From Methanosarcinaceae archaeon UBA470 (GTDB taxonomy: Archaea; Halobacteriota; Methanosarcinia; Methanosarcinales; Methanosarcinaceae): a stretch of 29,412 nucleotides of DNA. Position numbers and translations under genes: made by a program. The number at the start of each line of letters is the position of its first letter. Position 1 is the stretch's first letter. Positions 7,880 through 14,442 of this stretch are shown here, piece by piece. The stretch spans positions 1,673-31,084 of the forward strand of contig DAKU01000095.1 of the NCBI GenBank assembly GCA_002508425.1, read 5' to 3'. The notes beneath the pieces were generated by a model. The model was not told the origin of the DNA. It did no database searches and saw only the letters and a program-made list of their open reading frames with translations.

Positions 7880-8157
7880 ATTTCATCACATCCTGGATTA
7901 ATCATAACAAAAACATTACTGGGGTCCGCTATCGTGACATCCGCTAATTTATTTTTCTTTCGGATTAGTGATTTAAAGCATGGCAGTGAAATCCTGGCAC
8001 TGCCAACAGCTGTCCTTTTTACCGTCGCTCGCTCGTTTTTGAACTCCCCATCATCGCGAATTACGCGAACGTCGACTGTCTGACCGGTTAGTTTGTCCGC
8101 TGCATGCGGAATGTCTATAAAATAGCTCGTCCCATACTTTTTTATTGGCAATATCAT
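7855..8157 (-). CDS. AbrB-like beta-barrel/hypothetical protein (100 aa)
   Basis: A small beta-rich protein. The opening PIKKYGTSYFIDIP and the following TGQTVDVRVI have the rhythm of a swapped-hairpin AbrB/SpoVT half. The second half (ARISLPCF...DVTIADPSNVFVMI) could repeat the fold, giving two halves in one chain. The resemblance is one of pattern, not a confident family match. It stands four bases after the smaller AbrB-like gene and overlaps the next gene by 25 bases, so it belongs to the same leftward operon. A DNA-binding regulator is the most likely role; a structural role in the particle cannot be excluded. Confidence 0.6.
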   Translation of the reverse strand: MILPIKKYGTSYFIDIPHAADKLTGQTVDVRVIRDDGEFKNERATVKRTAVGSARISLPCFKSLIRKKNKLADVTIADPSNVFVMINPGCDEIWVAAEVV

Positions 8158-8161
8158 CTTA

Positions 8162-8335
8162 CTACTTCCTCCGTTGCGGTATTCGTCTAGTCACCAGGAT
8201 GCTATCGCTATCGATAGGCGTTACAAGTACTTCATCGCCACGACAAAAAACACCTTTCGGAAGTAGCACATACGGGGTAGTTCTCCCAGGTCTGATTTGT
8301 ATCTTTCTGATGTCGTAAGCTATTATTTTCTTCAT
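8162..8335 (-). CDS. AbrB/SpoVT-like DNA-binding protein (57 aa)
   Basis: The protein begins MKKIIAYDIRKIQIRPGRTT and continues with VLLPKG...GDEVLVTPIDSDSILVTRR. That is the beta-alpha-beta pattern of a single AbrB/SpoVT (swapped-hairpin) unit, a transition-state-type DNA binder that works as a dimer. I choose the ATG at 8335 because GGAGTG lies nine bases before it; a GTG at 8347 would overlap that ribosome site. It is first in the leftward operon and faces the divergent 911-residue gene across an 87-base region, so it could regulate both directions. Confidence 0.7.
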   Translation of the reverse strand: MKKIIAYDIRKIQIRPGRTTPYVLLPKGVFCRGDEVLVTPIDSDSILVTRRIPQRRK

Positions 8336-8347
8336 AAATCGGTACAC

Positions 8348-8434
8348 TCCGTCGGTATACCAACGTATATATATCTTAATCGATATAAAGCTTACTGAGA
8401 ATAATTACTATCAATAATAATCGGAAGGCATAGC
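8348..8434. promoter_or_regulatory. Divergent promoter region
   Basis: Two TATA boxes point away from each other. On the minus strand ATATATATAC (about 8363-8373) serves the AbrB operon; on the plus strand GATATAAAGC (8382-8391) serves the 911-residue gene. GGAAGG (8422-8427) lies seven bases before the ATG at 8435. The closeness of the two boxes makes mutually exclusive or co-regulated firing plausible. Confidence 0.6.
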
Positions 8435-11170
8435 ATGGCATCATGGAAAAAGGATAAAAGTGGGAATTGGAAGAAATCCAGTAGCAGTAGCAAGAAAAAC
8501 TACACCGTCATAAACGGGAAGAAGGTCGAGCAAACTGCCGCAACAAAGACAGCACCGGCGACATCGAATGATACCTGGAATAAGGATACAGTGACACTCC
8601 AGGAAGCAGCGCAGCAGACGAAAGATGTAGATAGAGGCGTGATTAACGTAAATACCGGTGCCACATCACTCCAGGATACACCGAGTAGCACAATATCGTT
8701 AGCAGGAGCGGCAGAGCAGACCAATACGGAAAAGAGAAAGACGGCTGCCGAATCTGCTAATTCGTTAATCAGTGGAACAACTACGGAAACCACCACTATC
8801 CAGGGCGATACTGTTACCAAAACCACCGAAACAGTCGAGCTGCATAACGATCTTACAGCGATCAAAGCCGGGAGTAAGATAAAGTCAGCTGCTCAGATGG
8901 GTACAGTGACTAAGAAGTCTACCCGTGTCGAATCTAAGAAGAATCTATACTACTCCCCACACTTGCAGTTGGGAAACATGCCATCCGTTGGTGATACTGA
9001 AAAATCGCTAACACCTGAACAAGCGAAACGGATGTCCTCGCTACTGAATACAAATAATACTCCTTCTGGTACAGGTCAGGAAGGTACGATATCGCAGAAG
9101 CCAGGAACGGCACAGAAGTTGTCAGCATCAAGCCAGGCGATAATGAATGTGTACAACGGAGTTAAGTTCGGACTTGATTCAGAAAAGAATCCCATGACCG
9201 TAAAAACATTCTCGGCAGACGACTACAGCGGGGGATACAGCATATACAAAAAGGGGTTATCAGTAGCCGAGGGTATCAAGGACAGAGGGAGTAAGGCAGT
9301 TGATGCGGGAATTGATCTTGTGGTTGCTGCGAATAAGCACAATCCGTTGTCGTTAGTGCCTCAATCTGCTGTGGAAAAAGGGGCGCCAGCTGCCAAAAAG
9401 TTCGTAACGGGTGCGGTTGTGAATACGGGGGCAGGGTTAGTTCAGGGAGCAGCCGCGGTACCGATGGCATTGAACGTGGCTGTGAAAGAGCCAAAGGCCA
9501 CTGCGAGCGCACTCGTATTCGGGGTGGGAGTAATGGCTGGATCAACTGTGAAGGGCCTTAAAGACGATCCTGTAACGACCCTTGGTGAACTCACGGGCGC
9601 GATTCTAGTGGGCAAGTCCATTGAAACCGGTGTTAAGCAGTTTCCTGTAAAGAAGGCATCACTTACGGAAATAAAAGGGGGCGGTGCTTCGCCGGGATAT
9701 GAAAGGATCGACTACGGTGCACAGCTCCAGGTTAACGGCAACCCACTTCTATCGTATTCCAAGCAGACCGGACTTACAAAGGGACCACTGGCAGCACCAG
9801 CGGAGGTACTCGCAGGCAAGAAAGTGACAGCCTTTGGCGATCTCCAGACGGCCAACTTTGCTGAGACACTGAAAAAGATATCACCCGACGCCGAGTACTT
9901 TAAAAGCGGTCGCGACATTACGAAATCGATATACGGTACCAAGACACCGGTAAAGAAAGCAAGTGCCTTTAAGATCACATCGGAGAACATACCGGACTCA
10001 GTGAAACCGGTAGTGGAGAAGTCCATCAAGTCCTATAAGGGAGATGCGGAGGTATACGGATCAGTTGCTCAAAAGATGCAAGTACAGGAATACATGAGCA
10101 GGAAGCCAGCCGACCTCGAAATATCGGTAGGGAATGCGGATAAGTTCGTGTCCCATCTCAAAACGTCCCTGGATGACAGCGGTGTCAAGTACAAAATCAA
10201 GGGCGAGGGAACCGATTCACCGAAGGTTGAGTTCTTCGATAAGTCCGGTAAGAGTGTCAAGGGCATCGAGATATTCAAGAAGGGTAAGCTTGGTGGGGGT
10301 TCAGGATACGCACCGGAAGCCGACATAGCATACGGATTCGGGAAGCATAGAAGCATTAAGGTCGATGGTATCAAGGTAATGGACTTGAGGGAACAGGCAT
10401 CCAGGAAACTATCAGGTGGGATGACACTGCAAGGTAAGACCGTGGAGCCGGTGCATGCTGGAAGGCTTAAGGACGTGGGCGATCTGCTTGAAACCGGTGT
10501 CGGTCATGCTATTGAAAAAAAGCCGGGAATCTCTCTTGATGTCCTCAAGTTCAATGAACTTGCCAGGAAGAAGTACCCGGCTGTTGCTGAATTGCCTGTC
10601 TCGAAGTTTATGTCTCGTAAGGGAAGAGTGCCGACGGCTGAGGAATTTACTAAACTGGTTGGGAAAAAGAAGGGAAAAGCACGGTCAGCCGATAGGGAAT
10701 TACTGTATTCTTCAAGTGGTAAGAGCGGCAGTTCAGCACTGGCCAGGGTGCCAGGACTAACGGTTTCAAGCCCTTCGTTAAGCTCCAGGAAGCCAAGCAA
10801 AGCCCCATCCAGGCCATCAGGATCGCTGGCTAAGAGTTCTCTACCATCTGTATCGGTAAGTGTGAAATCCCTGTCCCCAAGTGTCCCGAAAAGCGTGTCA
10901 AGCAGGGTGAAGAAGTCGTCAGGTCAGTCTTATCCGAGTGGCTCGGCGAGGTCCGGTTCTTCCTGGTCCGGTGGCTCAAGTGGGTCGGAGAGTATCGGTT
11001 CTTCACTGTCGATCAGCCGCCGGAACGGTAAAAGAGGTTCGGGCACCCCGGTAGTACCGCCGATCGTGGCAGGTCTGCGAAAAACTAAGAAGAGTGGAAA
11101 GGCTGTGGACACGGGTGTCAATTACAAAATCGAATCCACTGGCTTTAAGAACATCTGGGAATTGATTTAA
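8435..11170 (+). CDS. 911-aa Ser/Gly-rich protein with embedded nucleotidyltransferase-like domain
   Basis: The N-terminal 230 residues are low-complexity, rich in Ser, Thr, Lys and Gln. Residues about 320-390 are Ala/Gly/Val-rich and could insert in a membrane. Residues 530-690 fit a minimal nucleotidyltransferase fold: VYGS (540-543), then PADLEI with D560 and E562, then GIEIF with E612. A helical segment with MDLREQ and a GRLKDVGDL motif (676-684) follows, as in AbiEii/JHP933-type enzymes. Residues about 760-890 are Ser/Lys/Arg-rich, and a short non-repetitive tail (NYKIESTGFKNIWELI) closes the protein. A TAAC-ATG junction couples it to the next gene. Size, composition and place suggest a particle or surface protein carrying an enzymatic module; no known homologue is recognised. 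Confidence 0.75.
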   Translation: MASWKKDKSGNWKKSSSSSKKNYTVINGKKVEQTAATKTAPATSNDTWNKDTVTLQEAAQQTKDVDRGVINVNTGATSLQDTPSSTISLAGAAEQTNTEKRKTAAESANSLISGTTTETTTIQGDTVTKTTETVELHNDLTAIKAGSKIKSAAQMGTVTKKSTRVESKKNLYYSPHLQLGNMPSVGDTEKSLTPEQAKRMSSLLNTNNTPSGTGQEGTISQKPGTAQKLSASSQAIMNVYNGVKFGLDSEKNPMTVKTFSADDYSGGYSIYKKGLSVAEGIKDRGSKAVDAGIDLVVAANKHNPLSLVPQSAVEKGAPAAKKFVTGAVVNTGAGLVQGAAAVPMALNVAVKEPKATASALVFGVGVMAGSTVKGLKDDPVTTLGELTGAILVGKSIETGVKQFPVKKASLTEIKGGGASPGYERIDYGAQLQVNGNPLLSYSKQTGLTKGPLAAPAEVLAGKKVTAFGDLQTANFAETLKKISPDAEYFKSGRDITKSIYGTKTPVKKASAFKITSENIPDSVKPVVEKSIKSYKGDAEVYGSVAQKMQVQEYMSRKPADLEISVGNADKFVSHLKTSLDDSGVKYKIKGEGTDSPKVEFFDKSGKSVKGIEIFKKGKLGGGSGYAPEADIAYGFGKHRSIKVDGIKVMDLREQASRKLSGGMTLQGKTVEPVHAGRLKDVGDLLETGVGHAIEKKPGISLDVLKFNELARKKYPAVAELPVSKFMSRKGRVPTAEEFTKLVGKKKGKARSADRELLYSSSGKSGSSALARVPGLTVSSPSLSSRKPSKAPSRPSGSLAKSSLPSVSVSVKSLSPSVPKSVSSRVKKSSGQSYPSGSARSGSSWSGGSSGSESIGSSLSISRRNGKRGSGTPVVPPIVAGLRKTKKSGKAVDTGVNYKIESTGFKNIWELI

Positions 11171-11171
11171 C

Positions 11172-11423
11172 ATGAGTGCAGAAAAAGCATTTCTTTATGG
11201 GTTGATATCGTGCTTCGCTTGCGGATTTGCATGGATAATCATGGAGCCGATGCTATCCACGTTTATGCCAATATTCGCATCGGCTGGAGGGAAAAGTGCG
11301 TTCGTGGCGGGCATACTGTCCACCGCATTCGATTACTATCCCATACTCGCCATAATTATGATAGCAGTAGGGGTGTTCATGGGTGCGATGCGAGATGATC
11401 AGGCAGCAGGGGGTATGGGATGA
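11172..11423 (+). CDS. Small two-helix membrane protein, possible coat/membrane protein
   Basis: An 83-residue protein with two hydrophobic helices (about 6-28 and 54-73), separated by a short loop with Gly/Lys, and a polar Gly-rich end. It starts one base after the stop of the 911-residue gene, so the two are translated together. Major coat proteins of spindle-shaped and some filamentous viruses are of this size with two hydrophobic helices, which makes a virion membrane protein conceivable. Holin-like or plain membrane-accessory roles fit equally well. No sequence family is recognised. Confidence 0.7.
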   Translation: MSAEKAFLYGLISCFACGFAWIIMEPMLSTFMPIFASAGGKSAFVAGILSTAFDYYPILAIIMIAVGVFMGAMRDDQAAGGMG

Positions 11424-11444
11424 AGGAGTCCAGGGTGGGAAAGG

Positions 11445-11464
11445 TTGCCCTTCCTTGCCCTTCC
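11445..11464 (+). repeat. Tandem 10-base repeat (TTGCCCTTCC x2)
   Basis: Two perfect adjacent copies, 11445-11454 and 11455-11464, just after the two-helix gene and directly before a strong hairpin. Function unknown; possibly part of the transcript end. Confidence 0.6.
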
Positions 11465-11486
11465 TACGGGTCCTCAAGGCCCGTAG
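11464..11486 (+). terminator. Strong hairpin after the 911-aa/two-helix gene pair
   Basis: CTACGGGTC pairs with GGCCCGTAG through nine base pairs including one G-U, with a loop of five bases. It lies 40 bases after the stop codon at 11423 and is the strongest stem I find in the window. It probably protects or ends the mRNA of the upstream pair. Confidence 0.5.
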
Positions 11487-12011
11487 CGCCCCGTCTTGCC
11501 CATAGCTCCGTTGGGGTGGGTGTTTGTATGGGCGAGGAATTACGTGGCTCTAAAACGATCTAAATGGTCGAAAATTAAGTAAAAAAGAGAGTTTTGTGAC
11601 CGCACCTGAGATTCAAGTGCGGTCGAACGCATATAAAGGGCGGGTATTCAAAAACCTTTTGGCTCGCATCACTTTCGTGGATATCCATATTATTCATGGC
11701 TTACCATGTTTGCCCGTTTCCAGGCACATAAAAAATCCATCCACCTCCATATAAACCTTCCCAACACTCCAAAAATGATACGCATTATTATGATAATGTA
11801 ACACTCCCACTTCCTTCTAACAGTATCACGAAAAACGGTTAAAACAGTATGCGCGGAGTACTTAAAAAGGGATTCGATAGCAGTGGAATGAAGGTGGTAA
11901 AACGGGTCATTTAGAGGGGCTGGGGGGATTATGGCCTATACTCACATGGGGCAAGGGTCGATCGTGGCACCTTGGGCCGCTGAGGAGGCATAGACCCCGA
12001 AAAATGGGAGG
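11487..12011. other. Non-coding stretch of the element, possible RNA gene or origin
   Basis: No convincing protein gene is seen across about 520 bases; the longest frames are around 20-30 codons. It holds a perfect 8-bp inverted repeat (11598-11605 with 11617-11624) directly before a TATA box (CATATAAAGG, 11630-11639). An AT-rich region follows, then a G-rich segment (about 11916-12010). A promoter without a clear reading frame suggests a small RNA. The symmetry would also suit an origin or packaging signal. Confidence 0.4.
11598..11639 (+). promoter_or_regulatory. Palindrome GACCGCAC/GTGCGGTC next to a TATA box
   Basis: GACCGCAC (11598-11605) and GTGCGGTC (11617-11624) are exact inverse copies with an 11-base loop. 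The TATA-like CATATAAAGG begins six bases later. The layout resembles an activator or repressor site over the BRE region of an archaeal promoter. The downstream product is not identified. Confidence 0.45.
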
Positions 12012-12173
12012 TTATCTGGTTGGTACCATGGCTAAGTATCCCTGAATCTTGACGATCTTGAATTTATCCCCTTTCTTCAAGCCTTCCACATCAATGATGT
12101 TTTTTGGTATGGTCAAAGTAAATTGACCATTACTGTGTTCCTGGAGTACTGGAAAAATCTCACCTCTTTTTAG
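12012..12173 (-). pseudogene. AbrB/SpoVT-like gene lacking a start codon
   Basis: The 53-codon frame encodes a near-complete AbrB/SpoVT unit: GEIFPVLQE, then NGQFTLTIPKNII, then GLKKGDKFKIVKIQGYLAMVP and a stop at 12012. That is the classic NGxxxxTIPK...LKKGD pattern. The frame opens just after a TAG at 12174-12176, and no ATG, GTG or TTG lies before the conserved first strand; only an ATT follows the Shine-Dalgarno-like AGAGGTGAG. Either the gene has lost its start (a remnant) or it uses a very rare ATT start. It lies beside attR and differs in sequence from the other two AbrB-like proteins of the element. Confidence 0.6.
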
Positions 12174-12250
12174 CTACTATTACCGGTACTATTGCAGCTA
12201 ATATTATTTAGCTATTTTCACCATGCTTAAAACGTGTACTCCAGTGAACA
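12136..12250. repeat. Repeat cluster inside attR (possible integrase/excisionase arm sites)
   Basis: TGTTCCTGGAGTAC (12136-12149) recurs inverted as GTACTCCAGTGAACA (12236-12250) with one extra base. Between them are TACTATT twice (12175-12181, 12187-12193) around the palindrome TACCGGTA (12181-12188), and TAGCTA at 12171-12176 and 12209-12214. Such clusters flank many attachment cores as arm or excisionase sites. Here the role is inferred from the distance to attR (32 bases). Confidence 0.4.
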
Positions 12251-12274
12251 AAACCATAATATACCTAAAATTAC

Positions 12275-12616
12275 CTAGTTTATCACAAAGACCATGCCTA
12301 TCTGGTTGAACAAGCCATGCGTCTGTAGTAGTCTGTATCCCATAAATCCCATCATGAATAGAACTATGGGTATTCTTATCCAGAAACTCCTAAGCACTGG
12401 AGGAATCTTCTTGTTTTTACTGATCTTGCCCATCCAGAAATCGTTGAAACTGCCTCTGGGACATAGATTTCCACAGAACCATCTCCCTCTAAAAGGACTA
12501 ATCATCAGCAAAGTGGCAAATACAAGGAGCATGAAGTATCCCAGTATCGGATACCACAAACCTGCGATAGATACAATAAGTACAAGTATTCCAAGATATG
12601 GAGTAATTTTGAGCAT
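12275..12616 (-). pseudogene. N-terminal half of a membrane 4Fe-4S (NapH-type) protein, split by the element
   Basis: The 113 residues contain two hydrophobic segments (about 6-40), a CxxxCP motif (C48, C52) in RWFCGNLCPRGSFNDF, and another membrane segment (about 79-96). Then the frame runs into element sequence and stops. The missing ferredoxin half is at 145-429. Rejoined at the GTG of the heptamer, the product would be about 204 residues, a normal length for Fer4_5/NapH-type membrane proteins that pass electrons across or along the membrane. Codons 112-113 (I, N) and the TAG come from the element side. It lies 27 bases after the winged-helix regulator gene and was surely co-transcribed with it. 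Confidence 0.85.
12282..12288. repeat. Right attachment core (attR), ATCACAA
   Basis: Second copy of the heptamer, at the end of the N-terminal half of the split 4Fe-4S gene. On the minus strand codon 111 (GTG) of the N-terminal half sits within it. Only two further codons (I, N) and a TAG stop supplied by the element follow. Aligning this GTG with the GTG at 429-427 gives a continuous protein of about 204 residues. Confidence 0.65.
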
Positions 12617-12643
12617 TTTTTCACCAATGAAATGTTTTATTTT

Positions 12644-13021
12644 TTAAGACACAGCAGTAATATTCTGTTCCTCTTCCCATACGATCAGTTCTTTTTCCAC
12701 ACGCTGAACCCAGCTATGGATTATTTCCATTATGAGTTCTCGTATCTCTCTCTTATTCTTTATCTTGTACACAAAGAAATAACCGCCACCCTCTATATTA
12801 TTCTGAGATTTTTGAAGTACCTTTTTTTCAGTGAGTTTTTTGGCGCTTCTTTGTACTGTGGATATGTCCAGAGACAGATATGCAGCGATTTGTTCGGTGG
12901 TGAACCACTTGGTATTATGTTTCAACAGGTGTTTCAGTACCAGAAGCTCTGCTCTTGTCAAGTTGAGACCACACTTTATAACAGCTTCAATCTGGAACTC
13001 CTTACATGCAAAATCTACCAT
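12644..13021 (-). CDS. Winged helix-turn-helix transcriptional regulator (MarR/TrmB-like)
   Basis: A 125-residue protein with a helix-turn-helix at about 40-70 (TTEQIAAYLSLDISTVQRSAKKL) and a beta wing at 73-86 ending in YFFVYKI. A C-terminal helix with acidic residues is probably for dimer contact. This is the MarR/TrmB-like winged-helix type. GAGGT lies upstream of the ATG at 13021. It heads an operon with the split 4Fe-4S gene (27-base gap) and probably regulates it. Repeats with the core TACTG cover its own promoter, which points to autoregulation. Conserved neighbours of this kind would suggest a redox-linked signal, but no sensing Cys cluster is seen (only two scattered Cys), so the ligand is unknown. 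Confidence 0.8.
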   Translation of the reverse strand: MVDFACKEFQIEAVIKCGLNLTRAELLVLKHLLKHNTKWFTTEQIAAYLSLDISTVQRSAKKLTEKKVLQKSQNNIEGGGYFFVYKIKNKREIRELIMEIIHSWVQRVEKELIVWEEEQNITAVS

Positions 13022-13041
13022 AATGATACCTCAATACACTT

Positions 13042-13120
13042 ACAGTACTGTAATACTATAGCAGCATTATATATACTGTGGCAAGTACTGCAAAATACTG
13101 AGTAATAATGGAAGTACTGT
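13042..13120 (-). promoter_or_regulatory. Promoter with clustered TACTG operator repeats
   Basis: On the minus strand a TATA box (AGTATATATAATG, about 13064-13077) precedes the regulator gene. Around it TACTG recurs at 13046, 13074, 13086, 13096 and 13115 (plus strand); the first is part of the perfect palindrome ACAGTACTGT (13042-13051). Copies lie both upstream and downstream of the TATA box, as expected for a bound autorepressor that can also block initiation. Confidence 0.55.
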
Positions 13121-13166
13121 TAAGTCTTCTAGTGATGACTTTTAAGTCAAGCCAATTTATCCATAG

Positions 13167-13781
13167 TCATGATTTCATGTACTGGGGTGTCAACTTTTTC
13201 TCCAGTAAGGTAAAAGAATAATCTATTAGCAAAGCTAAAACAATTGCAGGTATAGCTCCTGAGAGCAGCTTTCCAGTGTTATAACCTATAAGTCCTTGAA
13301 ATATAATCTCTCCCAGTCCACCACTACCTATGAACGCTGTAAGCACAGCTATGCTGTTTGCCAGTATAGCCGCGAACTTGATACCTGCAAACATGGCAGG
13401 ATATGCATTTGGAAGCCTGATGTAACGCTGTATCTGCCATTCGCTGAGTCCGATGCCGTTAGCATAGTCTATGAGTGCAGGATCCACACTTGTAAGACCA
13501 ATATATGTGTTTTTAATAATAGGTAAAAGAGCCCTCAGCATTATGGCTATTAGCGCAGGGACAAAACCAATCCCTAAGAAAGGCACTACTATGGCAATCA
13601 CTGCAAAACTGGGCACTGCCTGTACAAGGTTAGCAAAGTTCATTACAACTGAGGCAAGTCGCCGGTTATAGAGAGAAGCGAATGCAAGGGGTACAGCTAC
13701 CAGGATACTTACAAACAATGTGGTGTAGACCAGCACAATGTGTTCCCATGTTGCATCCAGTATCACCGATGTGGCTGCCAT
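13167..13781 (-). CDS. Osmoprotectant ABC transporter permease (OpuCD/OpuCB-type)
   Basis: This 204-residue inner-membrane permease has five to six hydrophobic helices and the binding-protein-dependent transport (EAA-loop) signature around ANGIGLSEWQIQRYIRLPNA, which docks onto the ATPase. Residues VQAVPSFAVIAIVVPFLGIG match the conserved helix of betaine/choline-type permeases. It is the last gene of the four-gene leftward operon, and its start overlaps the end of the first permease by 19 bases. Together the two permeases would form a heterodimeric channel for a quaternary amine such as glycine betaine, a compatible solute methanogens take up under salt stress. The exact substrate cannot be read from the sequence. 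Confidence 0.88.
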   Translation of the reverse strand: MAATSVILDATWEHIVLVYTTLFVSILVAVPLAFASLYNRRLASVVMNFANLVQAVPSFAVIAIVVPFLGIGFVPALIAIMLRALLPIIKNTYIGLTSVDPALIDYANGIGLSEWQIQRYIRLPNAYPAMFAGIKFAAILANSIAVLTAFIGSGGLGEIIFQGLIGYNTGKLLSGAIPAIVLALLIDYSFTLLEKKLTPQYMKS

Positions 13782-14419
13782 GTACCATACCTCTCATACA
13801 ATTTCTTTTCAATCCTGCCAGCTCCGAGATCCAGTATAACAGCCAGTATCCCTGTCCACAAGCCTGCAAGCAGTATAACATCCTTCTCATAGAGCTGGAT
13901 GCCATTCTGGAGTACTGTTCCAAGTCCTCCGGCCGCCACAAGTCCTCCCAACGTTACAACGCCCATAATGAACACCAAGGCTATTCTTATCCCCCCCGCT
14001 ATGAGGGGCAGAGACATGGGAATCCTTACTTTAAGAAGTATATCCCGTGGTGATAGGCCAATAGCCTCGGCCACATATATGTATTGGTCATCCACTCCTT
14101 TAAGGCCGGTGTAGGTGTTCCTTGCGATAGGCAATATTGAGTAGATCACAGAAGCAGCTATGGTTGGTCCTGTTCCAAGCCTCAGCAGAGGCAAAAGAAT
14201 GACCAGCAGTGCCAGGTCTGGTATTGTTTCCAGTATATTGAGAAAGTTAAGTACCGGGGAGGCTGTCCTTGGTCTGGTGTATATGAATATCCCCACACTC
14301 ACGCCTATTATCACCGATATTGTCAAGGCTGTGCTGAACATCTGCAAGTGTTCAATAGTACGCATGGTCAAAAGATGCTTTTCCCATAGCATCACAATTT
14401 CCCGGACTATCCCTGTCAT
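13763..14419 (-). CDS. opuCB: Osmoprotectant ABC transporter permease (OpuCB-type)
   Basis: A 218-residue permease with about six hydrophobic helices. It carries the family helix LNILETIPDLALLVILLPLL and an EAA-loop around EAIGLSPRDILLKVRIPM for contact with the ATPase. It is paired with the second permease (19-base overlap) and follows the ATPase gene after 23 bases. Length and layout match OpuCB/YehW-type permeases. Symbol by analogy; orthology with a given bacterial permease is not established. Confidence 0.88.
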   Translation of the reverse strand: MTGIVREIVMLWEKHLLTMRTIEHLQMFSTALTISVIIGVSVGIFIYTRPRTASPVLNFLNILETIPDLALLVILLPLLRLGTGPTIAASVIYSILPIARNTYTGLKGVDDQYIYVAEAIGLSPRDILLKVRIPMSLPLIAGGIRIALVFIMGVVTLGGLVAAGGLGTVLQNGIQLYEKDVILLAGLWTGILAVILDLGAGRIEKKLYERYGTWQPHR

Positions 14420-14442
14420 CTTTATCCCACTTATTTAAGCTT

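Larger units (their letters stand above)
425..12288. mobile_element. Integrated provirus/plasmid-like element (about 11.86 kb)
   Basis: A block with its own integrase, replication protein, regulators and probable structural genes separates the two halves of one host gene. The host gene's N-terminal half ends at 12275 and its C-terminal half resumes at 429, both on the minus strand. The two junctions share the heptamer ATCACAA (425-431 and 12282-12288). The integrase gene starts about 50 bases inside the left junction, as is usual for integrases next to their attachment site. Coding sequence inside looks somewhat richer in G and C than the flanking genes, judged by eye only. Whether it is a virus or a plasmid is not settled: there is a possible coat-like two-helix membrane protein and a Zot-like ATPase, but no recognised capsid, terminase or relaxase. 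Confidence 0.85.

Noticed and set aside
11598..11624. A tRNA or tRNA fragment as attachment site
   Set aside because: The 8-bp stem does not continue into a cloverleaf, and the true junctions lie in a protein gene.
11700..11905. Short frames such as the 31-codon one at 11708 and the 21-codon one near 11849
   Set aside because: Too short, without ribosome sites or recognisable motifs.
425..12288. A casposon or transposon-type insertion
   Set aside because: No Cas1 or transposase is present and no terminal inverted repeats are seen at the junctions; a tyrosine recombinase with a direct-repeat core explains the ends.
12632..13105. A plus-strand open frame of 157 codons
   Set aside because: It is antisense to the winged-helix regulator; composition is Phe/Tyr/Leu-rich and shows no domain pattern.
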